64,000 nt of DNA from Yoonia vestfoldensis DSM 16212 (GTDB taxonomy: Bacteria > Pseudomonadota > Alphaproteobacteria > Rhodobacterales > Rhodobacteraceae): contig NZ_KB907980.1 in assembly GCF_000382265.1 (NCBI RefSeq), forward strand, positions 124,001-188,000, given 5' to 3'. A program made the position numbers and the translations under genes. Shown piece after piece: positions 10,192 to 20,384 of this stretch (its first letter is position 1; every line of letters starts with the position of its first letter). The notes beneath the pieces were generated by a model. It did not search any database. It was not told the origin of the DNA and saw only the letters and a list, made by a program, of their open reading frames with translations.

Positions 10192-12299
10192 CGCGACAGC
10201 AGAACGGCTTCCTCGGGCGCACCGGTGCGCCCGTTCCACGGCCTGTTGCCCGCCCGCGCCTCTGCCGCGTCAATGCGCAGATCACCCGCCTCGGTCTGCC
10301 CCAGCGCGAGCGCGCCCGTGTCGCGCAGCCGGATCACGTCATAAACAAGACAGGGGCGCGCAACCTCATCCGCCTGATTGACAACCAGCACATCCGCGCC
10401 GTCACAGCCTTGCAGATCGGCCAGCGCGGTCTTACCCGACACCTGCAAGATCCGCCAGTCCCCCAGCATGGCCGTCACCACGCGGCCATCACGCTGCAAT
10501 CCGCCCCGCGCGGCGGCGATGTCCTGTGCGACCGGCGCACCATCGTTTTCAAGCCAGATCCCCGCCACGAAACTGCCCCCTGTCGGTTTGGACAGGCTCC
10601 GCCCCTCGGGTCCCATCAGCCCCAACAACGCGCCATCATCGGCGATCAGCAACGCAGGCCGCGTTCCCTGCTGCCAGATCACGAAGGGCAGCACGGCGAC
10701 GGCAAGCCCCGCAAAACGCAGCCGCCCCTGCCACAGGATCAGCCACAGCAGCGCCAATGTCAGCAGCGGCAAGACGAGGCCGGGTGGTGCGATCACGTGG
10801 CTGACGGCATGCGGCTGGGCTGCCGCCGTTGCGGCCACGAACAAGATCCAGCGCAACCCCGGTTCCATCAGCGCAAAGCCGATCCATTCCAGCCCAACGG
10901 GCGCAAGACAGGCCGCCAGCACCGCCGCCGGCATGACCAGCACGCCCATGAGCGGGACGCTCACCAAATTGGCGATCAGGCCGTAATGCGACACCATGTT
11001 GAAATGCGCAGCAGCATAGGGGGCGGTCGCAAGGCCAGCGACAAATGACGACAGGAACACCGACAAGACCGGACGCGTCCAGCGCGGCAGCCGGTAAAGA
11101 TCGACACCGCGCAACGCGCGGAACACCGCAACAAGCGCGACAGTGGCCGAAAACGACATCTGGAACCCCGGGCCGGTCAAGGCATCGGGCTGCCAGACCA
11201 GCACGATGATCGCGGCGATGGCGACCGCCCGCAACGTCAACGCACGCCGCCCCAAGAGCACCGCCACCAACATCACCGCCACCATGATAAACGCCCGTTC
11301 AGTCGCGACATTCCCCCCCGACAAGGCCAGATAGAAGGCCCCCACGATCAGGGCCGCGACAGCCGCGATCTTTTTCGTGGGCCAGCGCAGGGCGACATAA
11401 GGAACCAGCGCCAGCCCATAGCGGATCACCGCAAAGACAAAGCCGGTCAATAGCCCCATATGCAGCCCCGAAATCGCCAGCAGATGCGCAAGGTTCGACG
11501 CACGCAGCGCATCCAGACTGGCCTGCCCCATGCCGGACCGGTCGCCCGTCATGATCGCGGCGGCAAAGGCCCCCGGCTCGCCGGGGATCGCCTCCTGCAC
11601 GGCGCGCGAAATCGCCATGCGTGCCGCGAAAATCCGCATCATGGCGTCCGGCGCGTCGGGCTGCGCCAGCCGCAGCACGGGGGTGCGGGTATAGCCGACC
11701 GCCCCCAACCCCAGAAACCATGCGTGGCGCTGAAAATCAAAGCCGCCCGGTTCGGCAGGACCTGCGGGCGGTGACAGATGGCCGGTCATGATCAGCACCT
11801 CGCCGGGCCGATAATCGGTCAGCATCTGATCGCCGTGGACCGATACGCGCACACGGGCGGGCGTGCGGTGAGGTGACATCCGCTCAAGCACTACACGGTC
11901 GAGTGTGAGGCGGACCGCATCGCTGGCCGAGCGGTCGATATTGACCACGCGCCCTTCGATCGCGCCGTAATAGCGGAACGTCAGCGCAGGGGCTGCGACG
12001 GCTTCGGTCCGGTATTTCGCAATGCCCGCGCCTGACAGGGCGATGACCAGCGCAAGCATGACAGGGCGGTAGGCGACCGTGGCAAACCGCAGCGCCAGCC
12101 CCAACCCCAGCGCCAAAGCGCCGCCCGCCGCAAAGATCATATCGGTCGGTTCCTGTATCTGCGCGAAATACCACCCGATCCCCAGCGCGAGGCAGACAGG
12201 CACCCAGCACAACAGGCGCCCGCGCTGCGCCAAAAGCGCGTCTTCGACCACGGCTCGCACTTGTTCTTCGTCCTTCGGCTGGCTATCCCCAAGGGGCAC
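10185..12299 (-). CDS. comEC: ComEC/Rec2 family DNA-uptake channel protein
   Basis: 704 residues. Inner-membrane protein that carries transforming single-stranded DNA into the cytoplasm. Hydrophobic segments occur near residues 30-65, followed by the DUF4131-like soluble domain, and then the competence domain with [20 protein letters not shown] (about residues 270-290), a family hallmark. The C-terminal ~150 residues show no HxHxDH metallo-beta-lactamase motif, as far as can be seen. It is transcribed away from gltX, with 45 bp between the starts, and overlaps the end of lexA. Natural competence cannot be inferred from this gene alone. Confidence 0.9.
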   Translation of the reverse strand: MPLGDSQPKDEEQVRAVVEDALLAQRGRLLCWVPVCLALGIGWYFAQIQEPTDMIFAAGGALALGLGLALRFATVAYRPVMLALVIALSGAGIAKYRTEAVAAPALTFRYYGAIEGRVVNIDRSASDAVRLTLDRVVLERMSPHRTPARVRVSVHGDQMLTDYRPGEVLIMTGHLSPPAGPAEPGGFDFQRHAWFLGLGAVGYTRTPVLRLAQPDAPDAMMRIFAARMAISRAVQEAIPGEPGAFAAAIMTGDRSGMGQASLDALRASNLAHLLAISGLHMGLLTGFVFAVIRYGLALVPYVALRWPTKKIAAVAALIVGAFYLALSGGNVATERAFIMVAVMLVAVLLGRRALTLRAVAIAAIIVLVWQPDALTGPGFQMSFSATVALVAVFRALRGVDLYRLPRWTRPVLSVFLSSFVAGLATAPYAAAHFNMVSHYGLIANLVSVPLMGVLVMPAAVLAACLAPVGLEWIGFALMEPGLRWILFVAATAAAQPHAVSHVIAPPGLVLPLLTLALLWLILWQGRLRFAGLAVAVLPFVIWQQGTRPALLIADDGALLGLMGPEGRSLSKPTGGSFVAGIWLENDGAPVAQDIAAARGGLQRDGRVVTAMLGDWRILQVSGKTALADLQGCDGADVLVVNQADEVARPCLVYDVIRLRDTGALALGQTEAGDLRIDAAEARAGNRPWNGRTGAPEEAVLLSRQ

Positions 12300-12344
12300 C
12301 GGCAGATTAGTCCAAAGTTGGTGAACGAAAGGTTAAAGCTCGTC

Positions 12345-13745
12345 ATGTCCCGTCCCGTCGTCACACGTTTCGCCCCTTCGCCCACGGGTGCCCTGCATAT
12401 CGGGGGCGCGCGCACGGCCCTTTTCAACTGGCTTTACGCGCGCGGGCGCGGTGGCAAGTTCCTGCTGCGGATCGAGGATACCGACCGCGCGCGATCCACG
12501 CCCGAAAACGCGCAGGCGATTTTGGACGGGCTGACCTGGCTGGGGCTTGATTGGGACGGCGAGCCGGTCAGCCAATTCGACAGCGCGGCGCGGCATGCGC
12601 AGGTCGCGCATGAATTGCTGGCGGCCGGCAAGGCGTATAAGTGTTTCAGCACACAGGACGAAATCGAGGCCTTCCGCGAAGAGGCGCGCGAACAGAAAAC
12701 CTCGACGCTGTTCCGCTCGCCCTGGCGCGACGTGCCTGCGGCCGATCACCCCGACCTGCCTTTCGTCATCCGCATCAAAGCTGCGCGCGAAGGCACGACG
12801 ACCCTGCATGACGAGGTGCAGGGCGATGTCACATGGTCGAACGACCAGCTTGACGACATGATCCTGCTGCGCTCGGACGGCAGCCCTGTCTATATGCTGG
12901 CCGTTGTGGTCGACGATCACGACATGGGCGTGACCCATGTGATCCGCGGCGATGACCATCTGGCCAATGCGTTCCGGCAGAACCTGATCTACGAGGCGAT
13001 GGGCTGGCCCAAACCCGTTCTTGCGCATATCCCGCTGATCTATGGCCCCGATGGCAAGAAACTGTCCAAACGCCATGGCGCGACGGGCGCGGCCGAATAT
13101 CAGGCGCTGGGGTATCCGGCGGCGGGGATGCGCAACTATCTGGCGCGGCTGGGCTGGAGCCACGGCGATGCGGAATTCTTTACCGATGCGCAGGCGCGCG
13201 ACTGGTTCGATCTGGGCGGAATCGGCAAATCTCCTGCACGGTTCGACACTGCCAAGCTGGAACACCTGTGCGGCCAGCATATCGCTGTGGCCGACGATGC
13301 TGCGCTGCTGCATGAATTGCAGGGCTACCTTGCGGCAACCGGCGCCGATCCGTTGAATGATGCACAAAAAGACGGGCTGCTGCGCGGCATGTATTGCCTG
13401 AAGGAACGCGCCAAGACCTTCCCGGAACTGATTCAAAAAGCAAACTTTATCCTGACCAACCGCCCCATCGCCCCGGACGAGAAGGCCGCCGCGCAACTTA
13501 CCGATGTATCCCGTGGTATACTGTCGGAATTGACGCCGCAGTTGCAAAATGCTAGCTGGACGAGAGATACTCTGGAAAGCATCGTCGCGACCACTGCCGA
13601 GGCACATGACACCAAGCTTGGCAAACTGGCGGGACCGCTGCGCGCAGCCTTGGCCGGGCGTTCGGTTTCCCCCAGCGTGTTCGACATGATGCTGGTTCTG
13701 GGGCAGTCCGAGACGATTGGCCGCCTTTCGGATGCCAGCAAATAA
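12345..13745 (+). CDS. gltX: Glutamyl-tRNA synthetase
   Basis: 466 residues, class I aminoacyl-tRNA synthetase that charges tRNA(Glu). The ATP-binding HIGG motif begins at His18 ([19 protein letters not shown]) and KLSKR begins at Lys239. ATG 12345 was preferred over an in-frame ATG 84 bp upstream because homologues begin just before RFAPSPTG and the longer form would overlap the comEC start. Many alphaproteobacteria carry two GltX paralogues, one of which may glutamylate tRNA(Gln); which one this is cannot be settled from the sequence alone. Confidence 0.95.
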   Translation: MSRPVVTRFAPSPTGALHIGGARTALFNWLYARGRGGKFLLRIEDTDRARSTPENAQAILDGLTWLGLDWDGEPVSQFDSAARHAQVAHELLAAGKAYKCFSTQDEIEAFREEAREQKTSTLFRSPWRDVPAADHPDLPFVIRIKAAREGTTTLHDEVQGDVTWSNDQLDDMILLRSDGSPVYMLAVVVDDHDMGVTHVIRGDDHLANAFRQNLIYEAMGWPKPVLAHIPLIYGPDGKKLSKRHGATGAAEYQALGYPAAGMRNYLARLGWSHGDAEFFTDAQARDWFDLGGIGKSPARFDTAKLEHLCGQHIAVADDAALLHELQGYLAATGADPLNDAQKDGLLRGMYCLKERAKTFPELIQKANFILTNRPIAPDEKAAAQLTDVSRGILSELTPQLQNASWTRDTLESIVATTAEAHDTKLGKLAGPLRAALAGRSVSPSVFDMMLVLGQSETIGRLSDASK

Positions 13746-13836
13746 ACCAGATCGTCACATGCTGTGATTATCCGGTAGTATGGAACAAGCACGCGCTGCG
13801 CGAATTGACGATGCGCCGCAGATGAGGGGAAGCACG

Positions 13837-15132
13837 ATGGCTGAACAGACAGATACCGCGACACTGACGATCAAGGGCACGTCCTACGACCTGCCGATCT
13901 ATTCCCCGACCATCGGCCCGGATGTGCTTGATATCCGCAAGCTTTACGCACAGGCCGATGTGTTCACCTATGACCCCGGTTTCACCTCGACCGCGGCGTG
14001 TGACAGCACGATCACCTTTATCGACGGCGACAAGGGCGAATTGCTGCACCGTGGCTATCCCATCGACCAGTTGGCCAGCCAGTCGCATTACCTCGAAGTG
14101 TGCTATCTGCTGCTGTATGGAGAGCTGCCGTCGGCAGCCGAGCTGGAAAAGTTCGAATCTCTTGTGACCAATCACACGATGATCCACGAACAGATGCACA
14201 ACTTCTTCCGCGGGTTCCGCCGCGATGCGCATCCGATGGCAACCATGGTGGGTGTCGTGGGCGCGATGTCGGCCTTCTATCACGACAGCACCGACATCAA
14301 CGACGAACACCAGCGCGAGGTGGCGTCGATCCGCCTGATCGCCAAGATGCCGACCATTGCGGCGATGGCCTATAAATATTCCATCGGCCAGCCTTTCGTC
14401 TATCCCCGCAACGATCTCGATTATGCGGCGAATTTCCTGCATATGTGCTTTGCCGTGCCTGCGGAAACCTATCACGTGAACCCGATCCTTGCCCGTGCGA
14501 TGGACCGGATTTTCACGCTGCATGCGGATCACGAACAGAACGCCTCCACCTCGACCGTGCGTCTGGCCTCGTCCTCGGGTGCGAACCCGTTTGCCTGTAT
14601 CGCCGCTGGCATCGCCTGTCTCTGGGGTCCGGCACATGGCGGGGCGAACCAGGCCTGCCTGGAAATGCTCAAAGAAATCGGCACGCCGGACCGCATCCCC
14701 GAATTCATCGCGCGCGCCAAGGACAAGAACGATCCTTATCGCCTGATGGGTTTCGGCCACCGCGTGTACAAGAACTTCGACCCCCGTGCGACCGTGATGA
14801 AACAATCCGCGGACGAGGTGCTGGATCTGCTGGGCGTCGAAAACAACCCGATCCTGCAGGTCGCCAAGGAATTGGAACGTCAGGCGCTGGCCGACCCCTA
14901 TTTCGCGGACAAGAAACTGTTCCCGAACGTCGATTTCTATTCAGGCATCATCCTCGAGGCGATGGGCTTTCCGACATCCATGTTTACCCCGGTGTTTGCG
15001 CTTGCGCGGACCGTCGGCTGGATTTCGCAGTGGAAAGAACAGCTTGCCGATCCACAGCTGAAGATCGGCCGTCCGCGGCAATTGTATCTGGGCGAAACTG
15101 CCCGCGATTACGTCGATATCGAAAAGCGCTGA
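13837..15132 (+). CDS. gltA: Citrate synthase
   Basis: 431 residues, hexameric type II citrate synthase that condenses acetyl-CoA and oxaloacetate at the entry of the TCA cycle. Active-site elements include [29 protein letters not shown] (His near residue 308) and [16 protein letters not shown] with the catalytic Asp. ATG 13837 has GAGGGGA seven bases upstream and gives the usual N-terminus; a longer frame from 13780 lacks support. A strong hairpin terminator follows at 15136-15166. Confidence 0.97.
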   Translation: MAEQTDTATLTIKGTSYDLPIYSPTIGPDVLDIRKLYAQADVFTYDPGFTSTAACDSTITFIDGDKGELLHRGYPIDQLASQSHYLEVCYLLLYGELPSAAELEKFESLVTNHTMIHEQMHNFFRGFRRDAHPMATMVGVVGAMSAFYHDSTDINDEHQREVASIRLIAKMPTIAAMAYKYSIGQPFVYPRNDLDYAANFLHMCFAVPAETYHVNPILARAMDRIFTLHADHEQNASTSTVRLASSSGANPFACIAAGIACLWGPAHGGANQACLEMLKEIGTPDRIPEFIARAKDKNDPYRLMGFGHRVYKNFDPRATVMKQSADEVLDLLGVENNPILQVAKELERQALADPYFADKKLFPNVDFYSGIILEAMGFPTSMFTPVFALARTVGWISQWKEQLADPQLKIGRPRQLYLGETARDYVDIEKR

Positions 15133-15135
15133 ACA

Positions 15136-15166
15136 CAACGGGCCGCCTTCGGGCGGCCCTTGTTGT
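15136..15166 (+). terminator. Hairpin terminator after gltA
   Basis: GGGCCGCC (15140-15147), UUCG tetraloop, GGCGGCCC (15152-15159), extended by ACAAC/GTTGT flanks and a short T-rich tail. It begins just after the gltA stop. The T-tract is interrupted, so termination may be partial. Confidence 0.75.
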
Positions 15167-15180
15167 AGCGGGGACTCCCC

Positions 15181-15693
15181 ATGCGCCTGACCACCGAATG
15201 CTTGATAATGCGCGGCCCGCGCGCGGATGACCTTGACGCGATGTTTGCGATCTTCAGCGATCCCGCGACGATGAAGCATTGGTCCACCCTACCCCATACC
15301 GACAAGGCCGTGACGCAAGCCTCGCTTGACGACCGGATCGCCAGTTTCGCGCAAGCACCAACCTATTTCCAGATCGAGATGGCGGGGCGACTGATCGGCT
15401 GCGCCGGGCTCTACAAAAGCGACGAGATCGGGTTCATCCTGCATCGCGCCTTTTGGCGGCAAGGGATCGTGTCCGAAGCGATGCGCGCCATCATCCCCTA
15501 TCTGTTCGCAACAACCGGTCTGCTGCAACTGACCGCCGATGTGGACCCCGGCAATGCGGCATCCATCGGCCTGTTGAAACGCCTTGGCTTCTGCGAAACC
15601 CACCGTGCCGCCAACACTTACCTGATCGGTGGTGTCTGGTATGACAGCGTCTATCTGGCCCTGCCCCGGTCTGCGGGCTTGCCTGGGGACTGA
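15181..15693 (+). CDS. GNAT family N-acetyltransferase (RimJ/RimL-like)
   Basis: 170 residues. The sequence starts with RLTTECLIMRGPRADDLDAMFAIF, has the acetyl-CoA loop region FWRQGIVSEAMRAIIPYLF (about residues 95-115) and the late block VDPGNAASIGLLKRLGFCET, typical of Acetyltransf_3/RimJ-RimL proteins. Members acetylate N-termini or small molecules; the substrate here is unknown. The start codon is 14 bp after the gltA terminator hairpin, so read-through expression from gltA is possible. Confidence 0.85.
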   Translation: MRLTTECLIMRGPRADDLDAMFAIFSDPATMKHWSTLPHTDKAVTQASLDDRIASFAQAPTYFQIEMAGRLIGCAGLYKSDEIGFILHRAFWRQGIVSEAMRAIIPYLFATTGLLQLTADVDPGNAASIGLLKRLGFCETHRAANTYLIGGVWYDSVYLALPRSAGLPGD

Positions 15694-15862
15694 AACAACC
15701 TTACCCTCGGATTCGGTCATCAGTTCACCAAGGCGTCGCCAGACCGCGCAGGACCCCGCTAAACCTGAGATTGGCACAACGATCCGCTGACCTTTCCAGC
15801 CGGACGACAAGGGCGACCATCGCACCCCGTGACGGGTCCGGCATCCAGATAAAGGCCAGATC

Positions 15863-16372
15863 ATGCCACGCGATATCCATGCGATCACCATTGCCGACCT
15901 GTCGGCGTTTACCAAATCACTGCGTGCCGCCTTGTTGCGTGCAGACGCCATCCCCGGCCATGCCGCGATGCTGGGCCTTGTGGCCCAAGCGGCAGGCTAT
16001 GCCAACTTCCAGCACCTGAAAGCAGCGCCGACACCCACCGCCGCCAAACCCTCGCGGCGGCTGGCCCGTGCCTTGCGCTCATTCGACGGCGGCGGCATCA
16101 TGACCCGCTGGCCGCAGCAAACAGCGGTGCAGGGTTTGTGCCTCTGGGCGTTCTGGGCACGCCTGCCCGCGCGGCAGGACCTGACCGAAAAGGAGGTGAA
16201 CGCCGTCCTGAAAGCCGGTCACAGCTTTGGCGATCACGTCTTGTTGCGCAGGTCGCTGATTGATCACAAGCTGGCGACACGCACGATCGACGGCAAGACG
16301 TATCGGCGGATCGAACAGGCGCCGCCGCCAGAGGCACTTATGCTGCTGTCAGCCCTTCAGCGCCCTTCGTAG
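15863..16372 (+). CDS. DUF2087 domain protein
   Basis: 169 residues, predicted soluble. The N-terminal ~55 residues are helical (IADLSAFTKSLRAALL). The C-terminal half (FWARLPARQDLTEKEVNAVLKAGHSFGDHVLLRRSLIDH, then RRIE) matches the DUF2087 domain, often appended to small transcription-regulator-like proteins. No function is established. Its 3' end overlaps the opposing hydratase gene by 16 bp. The 169 bp upstream hold no other recognisable gene. Confidence 0.75.
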   Translation: MPRDIHAITIADLSAFTKSLRAALLRADAIPGHAAMLGLVAQAAGYANFQHLKAAPTPTAAKPSRRLARALRSFDGGGIMTRWPQQTAVQGLCLWAFWARLPARQDLTEKEVNAVLKAGHSFGDHVLLRRSLIDHKLATRTIDGKTYRRIEQAPPPEALMLLSALQRPS

Positions 16373-17133
16373 ACCGGCTTGCGTTTTTCCAGAAACGCCA
16401 CAACGCCTTCCTGAAAATCGCGGGTCTGGCCGCAGCGGCCCTGCAAACGCGCCTCAAGCGCCAGTTGTTCGTCGAGTGAGTTCTCGAACGAACTGCGGAT
16501 CGCCTTTTTCAACTGCCGGTAGGCCACGGTCGGCCCCTGCGCCAGATGGGCGGCGCGAGCGTCGATGTGGTCGGCAAATACGGCGTCGGCGGCAACCTCG
16601 TAGATCATGCCCCAGTCGCTGGCCTGTTGCGCCGTGATCTTGTCCGCAAAGAGCGCCGCACCCATCGCCTTGGCCGCCCCCACCTGACGCGGCAGCCAAT
16701 AGGTGCCGCCTGCGTCGGGGATCAGGCCAATGCGGGTGAAGGCCTGCACGAAATAGGCCGATTCTGCAGCGATCACCACGTCGCAGGCCAGCGCAAGGTT
16801 CGCGCCTGCCCCTGCCGCAGGCCCGTTCACGGCGGCGATGGTCGGGATGCGGCAATCGAATATCGCCTTGAGCATCGGCACATATTCGTCGCGCAGCGTG
16901 CGTTCGAGATCGAGCGACGCCGCAGACCCGCCATCGCCCAGATCCTGCCCCGAACAGAACGATTTGCCCGCCCCGGTCATGACCAGCACGCGCGCGTCCT
17001 TTTCAGCGGCTTTCACGGCATGCGCGATTTCGGCGCGCATCTGTGTGTTCAGCGCGTTCATCACCGCCGGACGGTTCAGTGTCAGCGTGCCGACCGCGTT
17101 GCGGATGGTAAGAGTGATGGCCTGATAATCCAT
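16357..17133 (-). CDS. Enoyl-CoA hydratase/isomerase family, PaaG-like
   Basis: 258-residue crotonase-fold enzyme. The oxyanion loop SFCSGQDLGDGG, the NGPAAGAGANLALACDVV block and IGLIPDAGGTYWLPR are present. The Asp in PDAGG with no nearby catalytic Glu resembles PaaG, the ring-opening isomerase of phenylacetate degradation. No other paa genes are adjacent, so it could equally be a general acyl-CoA isomerase. ATG 17133 gives the usual N-terminus. Confidence 0.8.
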   Translation of the reverse strand: MDYQAITLTIRNAVGTLTLNRPAVMNALNTQMRAEIAHAVKAAEKDARVLVMTGAGKSFCSGQDLGDGGSAASLDLERTLRDEYVPMLKAIFDCRIPTIAAVNGPAAGAGANLALACDVVIAAESAYFVQAFTRIGLIPDAGGTYWLPRQVGAAKAMGAALFADKITAQQASDWGMIYEVAADAVFADHIDARAAHLAQGPTVAYRQLKKAIRSSFENSLDEQLALEARLQGRCGQTRDFQEGVVAFLEKRKPVYEGR

Positions 17134-17202
17134 TGCGCTGTCCCTATGCGATTTCTGCGCCAGATTACTGAACCAAGCGGTTCAGGAAAGCACAACATGA
17201 CG

Positions 17203-17643
17203 TCAGGACCGCAATATCTTTTGTAATTCGGCCTTTTCGTCGTCGCTCAGGTCGTCGGGGGCTGCCGCAGGGCGTCGGATCACTGTCCAACCGATGCCAA
17301 GTGCTATGAGCAGCATCACAGGGGCGGCATACCACAGGATGACGTTGATACCGCTTGAATCAGGACGCAGCAGGACGAATTCGCCATAGCGGGCGACAAG
17401 GAAATCCACGGCTTGCTGATCGGTGTCGCCATCGACCAGACGTTCGCGCAGCAGGATGCGCAGTTCGCGCGCCAGTTCCGCATTGGATTCGTCGATGCTT
17501 TCGTTGCGACAGACCGGACAGCGGAGCCCTTGTGACAAGTCACGGGCGCGTTGTTCCAGCGCCGGGTCATCAAGAATTTCATCGGGCTGCACTGCAAAAG
17601 CGGACGACGCGACCAGCAGGAATATGGCGATCAGCCGCATCAT
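17203..17643 (-). CDS. ccmH: Cytochrome c maturation protein CcmH (CycL/Ccl2)
   Basis: 146 residues. Thiol oxidoreductase-like subunit that handles apocytochrome c cysteines for the CcmF haem lyase. It has a signal peptide (MMRLIAIFLLVASSAFA), the conserved redox pair Cys42/Cys45 in RCPVCRNESI, and one C-terminal membrane helix (about residues 98-118). ATG 17643 overlaps the ccmF stop in an ATGA arrangement, the expected coupling. A longer frame reaching back into ccmF is not credible. It lacks the TPR (CcmI) domain found in fused forms. Confidence 0.93.
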   Translation of the reverse strand: MMRLIAIFLLVASSAFAVQPDEILDDPALEQRARDLSQGLRCPVCRNESIDESNAELARELRILLRERLVDGDTDQQAVDFLVARYGEFVLLRPDSSGINVILWYAAPVMLLIALGIGWTVIRRPAAAPDDLSDDEKAELQKILRS

Positions 17644-19622
17644 TCGGCAGGCACCGCATCGACCCGCCTGCGCACCGGCTTGGCCGAGGCCGCGCCCACA
17701 CGCAACCGCCGGTCCGACAGCGAGAAGATCCCGCCAAGCGCCATCAGGATGCATCCGCCCCAGATCCAATTCGCGAACGGTTTGTCATAGACCCGGACGG
17801 CCCAACCGCCGTTGACCTGCGGATCACCGACCACGACATATACGTCGCGGATAAATCCGTTGCTGATCGCGGCCTCGGTCGTGGGCATGTTGGCGACCGG
17901 ATAGAACCGCTTTTCGGGTTGCAGCGTGTAGAGTTCCCGGTCGCCCCGCCAGATGGACATATCCGCCATCGTGGTGACGTAGTTCGGCCCCTGCAACTGG
18001 TTGACAGCGTCCAGCTGCACCTGGAACGCGCCCATGTCCCAGCGGTCGCCGATCTGGGCGATGCGGATATCCTCTTTTTGCCAGGCCAGCATCGCGGCGA
18101 CGGCAAAAACGGTCACGCCCATCCCGATATGCGCTGTGGCCTTGCCCCAATCGGCACGCGGCAGATTACCGATGCGGCGCAGGCGCGTGCGCAGGTCGTC
18201 GCGCCCGGCGCGCAGCCACAGATCGGCAATCGCACCGCCGACGACCCAGACACCCAATGCCACACCGACAGGGCCAAGCGCGGAATTGCCGCTTTGTACC
18301 GCATAGGCCAGTCCCGCCAGCGCGACAGCCAGCACAAGCCAGCCTGCCATCGCCTTGGACATCCGTTCCAGTGTGCCGCGTTTCCACGCCAGCATCGACC
18401 CCAGCGGCAGGGCGATCGCAAGCGCCACCATGAAGGGCGTAAAGGCCGCGTCAAAGAACGGCGGTCCGACCGACAGCGTCCGGTCGAACAGCATTTCCGC
18501 CGCCAGTGGCCACATCGTGCCGATGAACACGACAAAACAGCTCACGGCAAGCAGGATATTGTTCAGCACCAGCGCGCTTTCGCGGCTGATCGTCGAAAAG
18601 ACGCCTTTGGACTGCATGGCCGAGGCGCGGAACGCGAACAGCGTCAGCGACCCGCCAAGGAAGATGCCAAGGATGATCAACAGCAGGATGCCACGTTCCG
18701 GATCAACGGCAAAGGCATGGACCGAGATCAGGACACCCGACCGCACGATGAACGCGCCGAGCAGCGAGAAGCCGAAAGCGAGGATCGCCAGCAGGATCGT
18801 CCAGCTTTTCAGCGCCTCGCGCTTTTCGACCACGATTGCCGAATGCAGCAAGGCGGCGGCGATAAGCCATGGCATCAGGCTTGCGTTCTCGACCGGGTCC
18901 CAGAACCAGAACCCGCCCCAGCCCAGTTCGTAATAGGCCCACCATGACCCCAGCGCGATGCCCACGGTCAGGAACATCCAGGCGGCCAAGGTCCAGGGGC
19001 GCACCCAGCGGCCCCACGCCGCATCGACGCGGCCTTCGATCAGGGCGGCGACGGCAAAGGAAAACGCCATGCTCAAACCGACATAGCCGAGGTAAAGAAA
19101 CGGCGGATGAAAGGCGAGACCGGGATCCTGAAGAAGCGGGTTCAGGTCGCGCCCGTTCAGAGGGGGCACCTCGAGCCGCAGAAACGGGTTCGAGGTGAAG
19201 ATCACGAAGGCGAGGAACGCAACGCTGATCGATGCCTGGACCGCGAGGACCCGCGCCCGCAAACGCATCGGAAGGTTGCCACCGAACCAGCCCGCACAGG
19301 CACCAAACAGCGCAAGGATCAGGACCCAGAGCAGCATGGAGCCTTCGTGATTGCCCCAGACGCCGGTGATCTTGTAGATCAGCGGCTTGTCGGTATGCGA
19401 ATTCAGATAGACCAGTTGCAGCGAAAAGTCCGACACGATGAAGCCCCATGTCAGCGCGGCAAAGGAAAAACCAAGCAGCAGGAACTGGACCGTCGCGGCG
19501 GGTTCAGCCAGATTCATCCATGCGACGTTGCCCCGGTGGGCCCCGATCAATGGCACGACCATCTGGACGATGGCAACGCCAAAGGCCAGAATCAAAGCGA
19601 AATGCGCAAGCTCGTTCAACAT
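17640..19622 (-). CDS. ccmF: Cytochrome c haem lyase subunit CcmF
   Basis: 660 residues, polytopic inner-membrane protein. Attaches haem to apocytochrome c in the periplasm with CcmH and CcmI, receiving haem from CcmE. The tryptophan-rich WWD-type haem motif GWGGFWFWDPVENASLMPWL lies near residues 233-252. Many hydrophobic helices fill the sequence. It is preceded by a 74-bp gap after the xhlA-like gene and followed by ccmH with a 4-bp overlap. It is separated from ccmE by a three-gene lysis cassette. Confidence 0.95.
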   Translation of the reverse strand: MLNELAHFALILAFGVAIVQMVVPLIGAHRGNVAWMNLAEPAATVQFLLLGFSFAALTWGFIVSDFSLQLVYLNSHTDKPLIYKITGVWGNHEGSMLLWVLILALFGACAGWFGGNLPMRLRARVLAVQASISVAFLAFVIFTSNPFLRLEVPPLNGRDLNPLLQDPGLAFHPPFLYLGYVGLSMAFSFAVAALIEGRVDAAWGRWVRPWTLAAWMFLTVGIALGSWWAYYELGWGGFWFWDPVENASLMPWLIAAALLHSAIVVEKREALKSWTILLAILAFGFSLLGAFIVRSGVLISVHAFAVDPERGILLLIILGIFLGGSLTLFAFRASAMQSKGVFSTISRESALVLNNILLAVSCFVVFIGTMWPLAAEMLFDRTLSVGPPFFDAAFTPFMVALAIALPLGSMLAWKRGTLERMSKAMAGWLVLAVALAGLAYAVQSGNSALGPVGVALGVWVVGGAIADLWLRAGRDDLRTRLRRIGNLPRADWGKATAHIGMGVTVFAVAAMLAWQKEDIRIAQIGDRWDMGAFQVQLDAVNQLQGPNYVTTMADMSIWRGDRELYTLQPEKRFYPVANMPTTEAAISNGFIRDVYVVVGDPQVNGGWAVRVYDKPFANWIWGGCILMALGGIFSLSDRRLRVGAASAKPVRRRVDAVPAE

Positions 19623-19696
19623 GCGCGACTGTTACCCTATCGGCGCCTCCGTGGGAACAGCGACCTGCATCACGTCAGCGATACAAATTGGCGCAG

Positions 19697-19900
19697 CTAG
19701 AGCGTGAAACCGCCCTGCACCGCATAGCTGACAACGGCCATCAACATCCCCCCGATGATCAGCCGCACCAGCCATTTGAGCGTGTCCTCGATCGCACCAA
19801 GGCGGTTTGCGACGTTGTCGCGATGCACCTCATCCACCGCATTGCGGGTTTCAAGCAAGCGCAGGCGCGATTCCAGCCTTTCCATGACGCTAGCTTCCAT
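19697..19900 (-). CDS. XhlA-like small membrane protein of lysis cassette
   Basis: 67 residues. An amphipathic coiled-coil segment (RLESRLRLLETRNAVDEVHR, then NRLGAIEDTLKW) leads into one C-terminal membrane helix (about residues 46-66, LVRLIIGGMLMAVVSY). This layout is that of haemolysin XhlA, a partner of holins in the defective phage PBSX. ATG 19900 overlaps the holin stop by 11 bp; a second ATG at 19885 is possible. A longer upstream frame would run through the holin gene and is not supported. The small size makes this less certain than its neighbours. Confidence 0.7.
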   Translation of the reverse strand: MEASVMERLESRLRLLETRNAVDEVHRDNVANRLGAIEDTLKWLVRLIIGGMLMAVVSYAVQGGFTL

Positions 19901-20384
19901 GCGATGCCTGCCAGTCCTGCAAGGCGGGGTTTGTCGTCTCCGTGCCGGGTGTCGCGGGCTTGCGCGCCACAGCAGCGGCCGCCAGCACACGCTGGAAATC
20001 CTGTTCCTTGGCCTGATGGCGCGCGCCGAAATAGAAGCTGACAATCGCGCCCATCAACCACCAAAGCGGTTCGGGCACCAGCGCCAGCCCGGTCATTCCT
20101 GCGGCGAACCCGTCAGGGTCGACCATCGCCATGACGAACAGCCAGATCGTCCCCAGCGCAAGCATCGGGCGCGGCAGACGGTTGAGCGCATCGACCATCC
20201 GATCGAACAGCCCTTGGCGGGCATGGACGAATTCGGCGGCGAATTGTTGCAGGCTTTCGCTTTTGGCATCGGCGTCGCGCACAGCGGATTGTTCGGCATT
20301 GGGCCGGAACACCTGCGCGGTTTCCACCAGCACGTTGCGGCTGTTGCCAAAGAAAAAGCCCATGATCCCCGAAATCAACCCCAT
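19890..20384 (-). CDS. Holin of the GTA 3-TM family
   Basis: 164 residues. An N-terminal hydrophobic stretch (MGLISGIMGFFFG), a central helical soluble part, and two further membrane segments (about residues 74-90 and 97-122), then a charged tail. This matches the holin family associated with gene-transfer-agent release in Rhodobacterales. It would make inner-membrane holes that let the endolysin reach peptidoglycan. It overlaps the endolysin by 10 bp and the XhlA-like gene by 11 bp, so all three are tightly coupled. Confidence 0.85.
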   Translation of the reverse strand: MGLISGIMGFFFGNSRNVLVETAQVFRPNAEQSAVRDADAKSESLQQFAAEFVHARQGLFDRMVDALNRLPRPMLALGTIWLFVMAMVDPDGFAAGMTGLALVPEPLWWLMGAIVSFYFGARHQAKEQDFQRVLAAAAVARKPATPGTETTNPALQDWQASHGS